DNA of 37,253 bases from IMG/VR virus record IMGVR_UViG_3300044490_000259, positions 1 through 37,253 of that record; one strand, 5' to 3'. Numbering within the stretch: position 1 is the stretch's first letter; every line of letters starts with the position of its first letter. Below, piece by piece: positions 31,789 through 37,253 of this stretch. The position numbers and the translations under genes were made by a program. Under the pieces are notes generated by a model. It saw nothing but the letters and a program-made list of their open reading frames with translations, did no database searches and was not told the DNA's origin. The DNA comes from a virus.

Positions 31789-31997
31789 GCGCGCACAACT
31801 GGCACCACTACGAGGGCGAGGCCCGCGCCAAGGTGCTCCTCGAGCGGGTCCGCGAGTTGAGGGCCGGCACCGAGGAGGAGGCCGTCGCAGCCCTCGCCGA
31901 CATCATCGACGAGGGGGTCCTGGCGCAGCTCGTCTACATCGAGGCCCTCGACATCGCGAAGGGTGAGGGCGACGTGGCCGGGAGGTTCTCGGCATGA
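31785..31997 (+). CDS. Small helical early protein, function unknown
   Basis: 70 residues, GTG start at 31785 inside the previous stop. The sequence (SAHNWHHYEGEARAKVLLER, AALADIIDEGVLAQLVYIEA) is all-helical. No family recognised. Its stop overlaps the exonuclease ATG (ATGA), so translation is coupled to it. Confidence 0.65.
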   Translation: MSAHNWHHYEGEARAKVLLERVRELRAGTEEEAVAALADIIDEGVLAQLVYIEALDIAKGEGDVAGRFSA

Positions 31998-33055
31998 GCG
32001 CCGACATCGACTCCATCCCCGTCGGCGCCCGCGTCATCGACGCGGCCGGCCGGATGTTCGAGCGAACGGGCACGGCCTGGCGCGGGCTCACGCCGGCCGG
32101 CAAGCCGACGGGCGACGTCCTCACGGACAAGGTCATGCAGAAGCAGTCGCTCCGCGTCGTCGAGGGCCCGGCAGCCCGCGTCGCAGAGCCGGCCGTCGCC
32201 CCGCCGACTCTGCCCACCGGAATCGTCCACGGCCTCACCTTCGAGGAGTACAACGCCGACCCGGGCCTGCGCAGCTCGGCGCTCAAGGTGATGCGCCAGT
32301 CGCCGGCCCACTACCGGCATGCCCTGACGCACCCGAGGACGTCGAGTCCGATGCGGCTGGGGACCGCCGCGCACGTCGCGACTCTGGAGCCGGATCGATT
32401 CCGGCGGTCGTTCGCGGTGTGGGACCGCAAGACCGACACGGGCCGCAGTCAGCCCAGGTCAGGAGCCGCGTGGGTCGAGTTCGAGGCCGCGGCCGTTCGG
32501 CGCGGACAGACGGTCATCACGGAGGCGGAGCGCGACGGCGCGCTCGCCATCGCGGAGGCAGTGCGATCCAACCCGGACGCCGCCCGGTATCTCCGCGCGG
32601 GCGAGCCGGAGGTCTCGATGTTCTGGAATCGATGGGGCCGCCGCTGCAAGGGACGAGCGGACTGGACGACGATGCTGGACGGCGCCGACTGCGTGGTCGG
32701 GCTCAAGACAGCGCGAGCCGTCGAAGAGCGCGCGTTCGGCTCGCAGGCCTGGAAGCTCGGCTACCACATGCAGTGGTCGTTCTACCACGACGGGTGGCAG
32801 GCCATTCACCGACGGCCCCCCTTCATGGTGGAGATCGTCGTGGAGTCCGCCGAGCCCCACTGCGTGGCCGTCTACGAGCTCGGCGAGGACTGGCAGGACA
32901 AGGGCCGCGAGGACCTGGAGGCGTGCGCGGCGCGACTCGCCGAGTGCGAGCGCACCGGGCTGTGGCCCGGCCCGGTGGACACCGAGCGGCCTCTGCCGCT
33001 CCCGGCCTGGCTGGGCGAGACCTACGAGCTGACTGTGACGAGCGCGGAGGACTGA
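31994..33055 (+). CDS. RecE / exonuclease VIII-like 5'-3' exonuclease (PD-(D/E)XK)
   Basis: 353 residues from ATG 31994 with GGAGG eight bases upstream. The first 75 residues are a variable, Pro-rich region. The nuclease domain includes RSSALKVMRQSPAHYRHAL, LGTAAHVATLEP, CKGRADWTTM with D223, ADCVVGLKTA with D232 and K238, and YHMQWSFYHDGW with Q260 and Y264. This is the order seen in the RecE C-terminal nuclease. RecE-type enzymes chew 5' strands to expose single-stranded ends for annealing, enabling phage recombination. The following gene is the expected single-strand partner. Catalytic positions agree; substrate preference is inferred. Confidence 0.85.
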   Translation: MSADIDSIPVGARVIDAAGRMFERTGTAWRGLTPAGKPTGDVLTDKVMQKQSLRVVEGPAARVAEPAVAPPTLPTGIVHGLTFEEYNADPGLRSSALKVMRQSPAHYRHALTHPRTSSPMRLGTAAHVATLEPDRFRRSFAVWDRKTDTGRSQPRSGAAWVEFEAAAVRRGQTVITEAERDGALAIAEAVRSNPDAARYLRAGEPEVSMFWNRWGRRCKGRADWTTMLDGADCVVGLKTARAVEERAFGSQAWKLGYHMQWSFYHDGWQAIHRRPPFMVEIVVESAEPHCVAVYELGEDWQDKGREDLEACAARLAECERTGLWPGPVDTERPLPLPAWLGETYELTVTSAED

Positions 33056-33056
33056 C

Positions 33057-33734
33057 ATGGGAGACGACGTGACACCCTTCATCCAGGCGAAGAGCGACCA
33101 GCTCAACGCCGACGATCTCATCGCAGGACCGGTGACGGTCCGAATCGAGCGCGTGGAGATCGTCGGCGGCGAGCAGCCGGTGGTCGTGCATGTCTCGGGA
33201 CACCGGCCCTGGAAGCCGTGCAAGACCACGATGCGAGTCCTCGCCCTCTGCTGGGGGCCAAACACATCGGCGTGGGTCGGACGCGCCGTGCGGCTCTTCC
33301 GCGACCCGTCCGTTAAGTACGGGGGCGTCCAGGTCGGAGGCATCCGCGTCTCCGGTCTGTCCGACATCGACAGACCGATGGTGGCCACGCTCGCCACGAG
33401 CAAGGGCAAGAAGTCGGAGCACCGCATCGACGTCCTGCCGCGGATGGTCGACGCTCGCGGCCCTGACGGGCGGGTGCACGCCGGCCTGCTCGAGCGGGTG
33501 CGCAGGCGCTTGGAGGACCTCGGATTCGCGGAAGACGCCCTCGTCGACTACGTGGCGGCCGTCGTGCGCCCGGGCTCGGCCGTCGCCGCCCTCGGTGAGT
33601 GGTCATCGGATCAACTGACCTTCGCCCTGCGCCATCTGTCCGCCGGGTGGGCAACGGGCCTGGCCGACTTCGTCGCCAGTCGCCCCGACGACAACCCGCT
33701 CGACGACAACCCGTTCGGGCCGGAGGACGCGTGA
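33057..33734 (+). CDS. Conserved phage recombination-associated protein, possible ssDNA-binding
   Basis: 225 residues from ATG 33057. The core (KSDQLNADDLIAGPVTVRIE, GRAVRLFRDPSVKYGGVQVG, GIRVSGLSDID) belongs to a conserved phage protein type frequently seen beside RecE-like exonucleases; I know no proven activity. Strand-rich residues 20-120 could be an OB-like fold. The C-terminal tail is acidic with a repeated DDNP-LDDNPF and ends GPEDA, resembling the acidic tip of bacterial SSB, which ends DDDIPF. A single-strand-binding or annealing partner for the exonuclease is a reasonable inference. Confidence 0.7.
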   Translation: MGDDVTPFIQAKSDQLNADDLIAGPVTVRIERVEIVGGEQPVVVHVSGHRPWKPCKTTMRVLALCWGPNTSAWVGRAVRLFRDPSVKYGGVQVGGIRVSGLSDIDRPMVATLATSKGKKSEHRIDVLPRMVDARGPDGRVHAGLLERVRRRLEDLGFAEDALVDYVAAVVRPGSAVAALGEWSSDQLTFALRHLSAGWATGLADFVASRPDDNPLDDNPFGPEDA

Positions 33735-33781
33735 TGGCCCGCAAGCTCTTCAACGTGGCCAAGTCGTGGAGTGAGCTATGA
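33734..33781 (+). CDS. 15-residue micro-ORF in coupled chain
   Basis: ATG at 33734 overlaps the previous stop by one base (TGATG) and its own TGA overlaps the next ATG (ATGA); it encodes MARKLFNVAKSWSEL. It fills the gap between neighbours exactly, which suggests it is translated, perhaps only to carry ribosomes to the next gene. Confidence 0.4.
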   Translation: MARKLFNVAKSWSEL

Positions 33782-34116
33782 AGCAAGCCAAGTGTCGACT
33801 CTGCCTCCTGCCAATCGCGGCCGCAGACGCATTCCACCGCAGCAACAGGCTCAAGCACCCGTCACCCTGGCACCAATGGTGCGCGAGGACAGAGCGTGTC
33901 GGCATCGCTGAACAGTGGTGGTGGTTCGCCCTGAAGACCAGATCCGCTCGCGAGGAAGTGCGCCGAGCAGGCGGCCACATCGTGCCCAGCGGGCGCCGCG
34001 CGTGCATGGCTGCGGCGTTCGCGCCGTGGAACCGCCCCGACCCGCCGGGCGGCCACCAGAAGCCCACCAAGCGCCGCGAGAAGAGGCGCCCCACCAAGCC
34101 TGGGAGGCGACGATGA
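33778..34116 (+). CDS. Basic protein with CxxC motif, function unknown
   Basis: 112 residues from ATG 33778. It opens with KQAKCRLCLLPI (a CxxC pair), has WHQWCARTERVG (a further Cys/His) and a Trp cluster EQWWWFALK, then ends in a basic tail RREKRRPTKPGRRR. A small zinc-binding, nucleic-acid-binding protein is suggested. Overlaps its neighbour at both ends. Confidence 0.6.
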   Translation: MKQAKCRLCLLPIAAADAFHRSNRLKHPSPWHQWCARTERVGIAEQWWWFALKTRSAREEVRRAGGHIVPSGRRACMAAAFAPWNRPDPPGGHQKPTKRREKRRPTKPGRRR

Positions 34117-34181
34117 CCGTCTCCGAAAGTTTCAGTCAGATCGCCAGGCTCATTGCAATCATCGAGGTGACATCACCGTGA
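34113..34181 (+). CDS. 22-residue micro-ORF in coupled chain
   Basis: ATG 34113 overlaps the previous stop (ATGA); ends in GTGA at the next start. It encodes a short hydrophobic-leaning helix (ESFSQIARLIAIIEVTS). It may insert in the membrane or only link translation. Confidence 0.4.
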   Translation: MTVSESFSQIARLIAIIEVTSP

Positions 34182-34465
34182 GACCCGACCTGCTCACATT
34201 CGCGTCTGGCCTCGCGGTCGGCGCGCTCGCGTGCTACCTCGTCGGCGCCCGCAACGGCGAGGATGTCGGCCGGCTGGTCGCGGAGACCGTCGAGACCTGT
34301 GACGCCATCGCCCGAGACGACATCGCCCGGTGCATCGACTCGTGCCGCGCCGGCCTCGACCTGCACACCGCCGCGCTCCGCGCCCTCGGTGACCGCTGCG
34401 TGCTCGCCGTGCCCGACCGCGACAATCTGCGCGTCGAGCGCATGCCGGAGTGGCTTGCACCATGA
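34178..34465 (+). CDS. Small membrane protein, function unknown
   Basis: 95 residues, GTG at 34178. An N-terminal hydrophobic segment LLTFASGLAVGALACYLVGA probably anchors it in the inner membrane. The rest is a hydrophilic domain with cysteines (ETCDAIARDDIARCIDSCRA). It lies in the coupled chain; role unknown. Confidence 0.55.
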   Translation: MRPDLLTFASGLAVGALACYLVGARNGEDVGRLVAETVETCDAIARDDIARCIDSCRAGLDLHTAALRALGDRCVLAVPDRDNLRVERMPEWLAP

Positions 34466-34542
34466 CCACCGCCGAAGACCTGCGCCGCCTCCTGCCCGCG
34501 GAGCTGAAGACGTTCCGCGCCGAAAACGCGGGTGGTGCGTGA
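34462..34542 (+). CDS. 26-residue micro-ORF in coupled chain
   Basis: ATG 34462 overlaps the preceding stop (ATGA) and ends in GTGA at the next start. It encodes a charged helix (TTAEDLRRLLPAELKTFRAE). Evidence is the exact fit between neighbours. Confidence 0.4.
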   Translation: MTTAEDLRRLLPAELKTFRAENAGGA

Positions 34543-34853
34543 CCGTTCCGACGATACCCGAGTGGTTGGCCGCGAACATCCGCGCGGAGGCTGCATCCAT
34601 TGCGGACGACCTTCACGCATTGCCGGAGGGCACGCTCGTCGAAGTGGGCGGCGAGACCGTGGCCTACACCGGCCGCGTGCTCTCGATTCGGAAGGGCGGC
34701 GACCGCGTTGTCGGCGATCTGCGCCGGCCCGACGGAACGGCCGTCAAGTCCACGAACCGGCTGCAGGTCGTAGAGTTCCGCGTGAAGGTCTCCGGCGCCG
34801 TCACGGCCTCGGGGCATCTGGTCGCGTCCCTCGTCGCGAGGGTCGCGCCGTGA
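34539..34853 (+). CDS. Early protein, function unknown
   Basis: 104 residues, GTG at 34539. It has an N-terminal helix (TIPEWLAANIRAEAASIADD) and a strand region (GETVAYTGRVLSIRKGGDRV, STNRLQVVEFRVKVSG). No family recognised. It ends in GTGA at the excisionase-like gene. Confidence 0.6.
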   Translation: MTVPTIPEWLAANIRAEAASIADDLHALPEGTLVEVGGETVAYTGRVLSIRKGGDRVVGDLRRPDGTAVKSTNRLQVVEFRVKVSGAVTASGHLVASLVARVAP

Positions 34854-35272
34854 CCGCGCGTCGGCTCGCCAGAGATGCCGACGTCTGCGAGGCGCTCGGT
34901 GTCAGCGAGCGCCACCTGCGCGCGCTCTGCGCCGCCGGCGACGCGGCCCGCATCCGCGCCCCCTATGGGCGCCCCGGGCGTTCTCGGCTCTGGACGGGCG
35001 ACGAGGTGGCGTGGTTGGCTTGGGCGACGGAGGTTCAGGCATGGCGAGCGTCGAGCAGCGTGGAGACGGCTGGCGCGTCCGATGGCGGACGCTCGGAGGA
35101 GAGCCGCGCTCCCGGCAATGCCCGGACCGCCGCGCGGCCCGCGAGCTCAAAGCGGAGATCGAGCACGCCCAGGCCCTCGGGCGCGACTGGACGGCAGAGG
35201 CTGAGGGACGCGTTGGCCCGGGCCTCGACGACCTCTTCGCCGACGCCCTCGTCGATGCCGGACGCCGGCTGA
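34850..35272 (+). CDS. Excisionase-like winged-helix protein overlapping integrase
   Basis: 140 residues, GTG 34850. The MerR/excisionase-type motif is RDADVCEALGVSERHLRALC, followed by GRSRLWTGDEVAWLAWATEV, all within the first 65 residues. Residues about 66-140 are Ser/Arg-rich and lie antiphase over the integrase gene, so they may not be functional. Location directly before int and the small DNA-binding fold support an excision or directionality factor role. The 232-nt overlap is much longer than the other overlaps here. Confidence 0.6.
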   Translation: MTARRLARDADVCEALGVSERHLRALCAAGDAARIRAPYGRPGRSRLWTGDEVAWLAWATEVQAWRASSSVETAGASDGGRSEESRAPGNARTAARPASSKRRSSTPRPSGATGRQRLRDALARASTTSSPTPSSMPDAG

Positions 35273-36123
35273 AGGCGTCGACCGTCCAGCGCACCGAGAC
35301 GGTCCTCGCGCTCTTCCTCTCCGCCCATCCGGACGCCACGCCGGCAGCGCTCACGGTGGAGACCCTCCACCGCTGGCACGGAACGCTGCTCGCTCGAGGA
35401 CTCGCACGGCGCACCGCAGCCTCGTACCTCTTCGAGGTCGCCCACGTCTGGCGCTGGGCCTACGACTCCGATCGGTGGGGCTCCATCGTGCCGCGCCCGC
35501 GCAAGGTGGATCCGGGCCCCGTGCCGCCCCCGGCGCACGTCCAGGCTCCGGCCCTCGCCGACATCGACCGCGCCATCGCCGCTGCGGCGGTGGGATCGAC
35601 CAGGCCTTCGTGGCCCAGACGCTTGATGCTCGTCGTCCGCTTCACGGGCTTGCGGGCCGGCCAGGCGTCGCGCCTGACCTGGACCGACGTCGACCTCGAC
35701 GCACGGCGCCTCGTCGTGCGTCCCGAGCTGGGCAAGAGCCGGCAGGAGCAGCGCGGGCGCGCGCTCCCCATCCACTCCGCGCTCGCCGCCGAGATGGCTG
35801 GCTGGGGGCGCCGGGAGGGGCTCGTCGTGGACCTCCGTGGGAAGCCCGTCGACCATGCGCTGATGGCGCGCATCTACCGGGACGCCGGCGTCGAGACGCA
35901 GCAGCCGTTCCACGGCATCCGCCACGCCGTCGCGACCCACATGCGCCGGGCCGGGGTCTCGGAGGACGTCGTGGGGCGCCTCCTCGGGCACGGCGCGACC
36001 GTCACCGGGGCTCACTACATCGACCCGGCCGCCCTCTGGCCTGCGATGGTCGATGCCATCGCCACGCTCCCAGAATTGGGAGCCGCCGGTGTGACGGATC
36101 TGGACGCTCGGCGTGCACGCTGA
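35041..36123 (+). CDS. int: Tyrosine integrase
   Basis: 360 residues from ATG 35041, seven bases after GGAGG. It integrates and excises the phage genome by tyrosine-recombinase chemistry. Catalytic candidates are R205 (TGLRAGQ), K232 (GKSRQ), H291-x-x-R294 (FHGIRHAVATH), H317 (LLGHGATV) and Y326 (AHYIDPA). The N-terminal 60 residues resemble an arm-binding domain (MASVEQRGDGWRVRWRTL) and the SAM-like core-binding domain follows. A GTG at 35011 is a possible longer start. Downstream is the putative attP. All active-site residues are present, so it should be functional. Confidence 0.93.
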   Translation: MASVEQRGDGWRVRWRTLGGEPRSRQCPDRRAARELKAEIEHAQALGRDWTAEAEGRVGPGLDDLFADALVDAGRRLKASTVQRTETVLALFLSAHPDATPAALTVETLHRWHGTLLARGLARRTAASYLFEVAHVWRWAYDSDRWGSIVPRPRKVDPGPVPPPAHVQAPALADIDRAIAAAAVGSTRPSWPRRLMLVVRFTGLRAGQASRLTWTDVDLDARRLVVRPELGKSRQEQRGRALPIHSALAAEMAGWGRREGLVVDLRGKPVDHALMARIYRDAGVETQQPFHGIRHAVATHMRRAGVSEDVVGRLLGHGATVTGAHYIDPAALWPAMVDAIATLPELGAAGVTDLDARRAR

Positions 36124-36133
36124 CGGCGCGTCG

Positions 36134-36150
36134 GTGTCCCTGGTGTGTCC
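36134..36150 (+). repeat. Integrase arm-type repeat, copy 1
   Basis: GTGTCCCTGGTGTGTCC, two GTGTCC units 11 bp apart, starts 11 bp after the integrase stop. Copy 2 differs at one base. Confidence 0.6.
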
Positions 36151-36214
36151 ACGAAAACGCGCTGTCGTCTGCGAGCCGCGCCACTGGCCGCTATTACGCG
36201 CGTTGTCGTCTTGT

Positions 36215-36229
36215 TCATGTTCAACATGA
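36215..36229. repeat. 15-bp perfect palindrome in attP region
   Basis: TCATGTT-C-AACATGA lies between the arm repeats. It could be a binding site for the excisionase or part of the crossover core. Confidence 0.45.
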
Positions 36230-36397
36230 TGGCGCGGTACCTGGCCACGGACGGGGCGGACCTCAGCGCGGACGGGTGCCTATCAAGTAACCGATGTTCT
36301 TGGGTTTTGCCCGTTCCTGAGCCGCGTCGAGACCCGGCGGCCGAGGACTAGAATCGGCACGAGACGGGGCTCGTCGGCACCGGTCGGCGGCGGTCGT

Positions 36398-36414
36398 GTG
36401 TCCGTGGTGTGTCC
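36398..36414 (+). repeat. Integrase arm-type repeat, copy 2
   Basis: GTGTCCGTGGTGTGTCC; 16 of 17 bases match copy 1 in the same orientation, 264 bp away. Position on the far side of the gap suits a P' arm. Confidence 0.6.
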
Positions 36415-36419
36415 GGCAC

Positions 36420-36626
36420 TCAGTCCCGCCGCGCCTGCTCGTGCTGCGCCTCTGCGCGCAGCATCTCGAGGATGCGCTCGGCCCGTGCTTGCACCTCCGC
36501 CATGTCCGGCGGGGCCGGCGCCGCGGCCGATGGGGGTGACGCCGGTCGCCGAGGCGGCGCATCCGATGGCGGCGCGACCGCGACACGGTGAGCGAGCACG
36601 AGCACGAGCAGGGTGAGCGTGGTCAT
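36420..36626 (-). CDS. Small proline-rich membrane/exported protein (lysis cassette?)
   Basis: 68 residues from ATG 36626, overlapping the previous stop (ATGA). The hydrophobic start (TLTLLVLVLAHRVAVA) is followed by a Pro/Ala-rich stretch and a helix (MAEVQARAERILEMLRAEAQ). The Pro-rich exported layout recalls Rz1-type spanins but there is no lipobox cysteine. Last gene of the leftward lysis group. Confidence 0.5.
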   Translation of the reverse strand: MTTLTLLVLVLAHRVAVAPPSDAPPRRPASPPSAAAPAPPDMAEVQARAERILEMLRAEAQHEQARRD

Positions 36627-36979
36627 CGGCGCCTCTCAACGGCCCGCTGTATCGCGTCCAGCGTGGCGGTAAGCCGGGCAGCGTCGGTCGCCCGGACGTC
36701 ATTCTGCGCTTGAAGCGCCCGAATCTCGGTGCGGAGCGCAGCGAGCTCGACTGCCGTCGCCCGGTCTTTCTCAAGCGCCGCGACCCGGGCGGCCAGGCCG
36801 GGCGCGTATGGCGAGCCGTCGATGTCCCGGCGGAGGCCGTCGATTGCTCCGAGCACCTCCCAGCGCGCCAGAAGCGCGACTGCGACGGCCATCGCGACCG
36901 CACCGATGCCGCTGGCCACCTGCGCCGGGGTCAGGCGGACGCGCGAGGATGAATCGAGCGTGGTCGGCTGCTCGCTCAT
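36623..36979 (-). CDS. Membrane-anchored coiled-coil protein (holin or spanin-like)
   Basis: 118 residues from ATG 36979; the upstream in-frame stretch overlaps another gene and is arginine-rich. One transmembrane segment (ASGIGAVAMAVAVALLARWE) is followed by heptad-rich helix (AARVAALEKDRATAVELAAL to the end). This topology occurs in phage inner-membrane spanins (Rz) and XhlA-like proteins. It overlaps both neighbours by 4 nt. Exact lysis role is undetermined. Confidence 0.55.
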   Translation of the reverse strand: MSEQPTTLDSSSRVRLTPAQVASGIGAVAMAVAVALLARWEVLGAIDGLRRDIDGSPYAPGLAARVAALEKDRATAVELAALRTEIRALQAQNDVRATDAARLTATLDAIQRAVERRR

Positions 36980-37253
36980 CGGACCGCCCCGACTGCCAGG
37001 ACAACGCCGGCGCCGGCCGCGACCCCGACGAGCGCCCACGTCAGGCGCGACGGCGGCTCTGGGACCTCGCGCAGCAGGCGCGCCGCGCGGGCCTCAGAAG
37101 CTGCGCACCGGCGAAGCTCGGCGACCGCCGCGTCAACGTCCGCCTCGGCCTCGTAGGTCCGCCAGACGCCCGCCACGGGCAGCGCGCAGCCGGCCGGCAG
37201 CGAGACCGGCGACGAATCGCCCGGCGCCCAGGTCGGGCAGGATGCGAGCGCGG
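36976..37253 (-). CDS. Membrane protein with C-terminal transmembrane helix, N-terminus off window (partial)
   Basis: Open to the right window edge; 91 residues are visible. A cysteine-containing segment (SCPTWAPGDSSPVSLPAGCA), GVWRTYEAEADVDAAVAELR helix and a C-terminal transmembrane segment (LTWALVGVAAGAGVVLAVGA) suggest a periplasmic protein anchored by its C-terminus, a layout found among small phage lysis proteins. It is the first visible gene of the leftward lysis group. Confidence 0.55.
   Translation of the reverse strand, partial: ALASCPTWAPGDSSPVSLPAGCALPVAGVWRTYEAEADVDAAVAELRRCAASEARAARLLREVPEPPSRLTWALVGVAAGAGVVLAVGAVR

Larger units (their letters stand above)
36124..36419. other. 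Putative attP region
   Basis: The 296 bp between integrase and the convergent lysis genes contain no gene. They hold paired arm-type repeats at 36134-36150 and 36398-36414, a 15-bp palindrome at 36215-36229 and a relatively AT-richer segment around 36285-36315. This arrangement fits a phage attachment site between integrase-binding arms. The core sequence was not identified. Confidence 0.6.

Noticed and set aside
36335-36370. tRNA-like 3' fragment in attP (hairpin GCCGA ... TCGGC on the minus strand)
   Set aside because: The loop is nine bases and the stem does not fit a T-arm; no acceptor or anticodon arm could be drawn.

Overview
This window is most of the genome of a temperate, long-tailed (siphovirus-like) phage of very high GC content (roughly 70%). 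It carries terminase, portal, capsid, tail-tube, tail-chaperone, tape-measure and tail-tip genes in the canonical order, plus a repressor region, an excisionase-like gene and a tyrosine integrase. The host is not identified. The GC content, frequent GTG starts, an outer-membrane-type lipoprotein signal and small membrane lysis proteins suggest a GC-rich Gram-negative bacterium, but that is inference. No bacterial housekeeping genes, rRNA or tRNA were seen. The attP-like region lies between integrase and lysis genes rather than at an edge, so the sequence reads as a free or circularly permuted phage genome, not an integrated prophage. Both ends cut through genes.

Layout. Positions 2516 to 1 (minus strand) hold an endolysin followed by three proteins with Sec signal peptides, two of which share a duplicated N-terminal fibre-like module. 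The last runs off the left end. Positions 2563-22161 (plus) are the late morphogenesis operon: small and large terminase, Mu-type portal, S49 protease with a nested scaffold, decoration and major capsid proteins, head-completion genes, tail tube, tail chaperone with a G-GGA-AAA minus-one frameshift, tape measure and tail-tip proteins. Positions 30044 to 22217 (minus) form the early replication and DNA-metabolism operon: a lipoprotein, a low-complexity protein, a replication initiator containing an iteron array, a DndC-like sulfurtransferase-family protein, two conserved phage proteins (one DUF2303), a RecU-like resolvase, small proteins and a cytosine-C5 methyltransferase. Positions 30174-31355 are the switch region, with a cysteine-rich secreted protein and two divergent XRE-type regulators. 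Positions 31492-36123 (plus) hold a RecE-like exonuclease, its probable single-strand-DNA partner, a chain of tiny coupled genes, an excisionase-like gene and the integrase. Positions 36124-36419 hold the putative attP, and 36420-37253 (minus) hold small membrane proteins of probable lysis function.

How it may work together. Two promoters, one firing left into the replication operon and one firing right through a regulator towards recombination and integration genes, share the same architecture. In each, a GGATAG-N5-CTATCC operator overlaps a TATCCT minus-10 box that sits 6-7 bases before an ATG, so both transcripts look leaderless and both should be repressed by the same protein. The leftward operon contains six perfect 17-bp palindromes, mostly at 21-bp spacing, inside the initiator gene. 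This is the strongest candidate for the replication origin.

The most interesting observations are this in-gene origin, the paired leaderless operator-promoters, the methyltransferase with its usual C-terminal motifs in a changed order, the stand-alone DndC-like protein, and the exported fibre-like proteins. All functions are inferred from sequence patterns read by eye; no database search was run.
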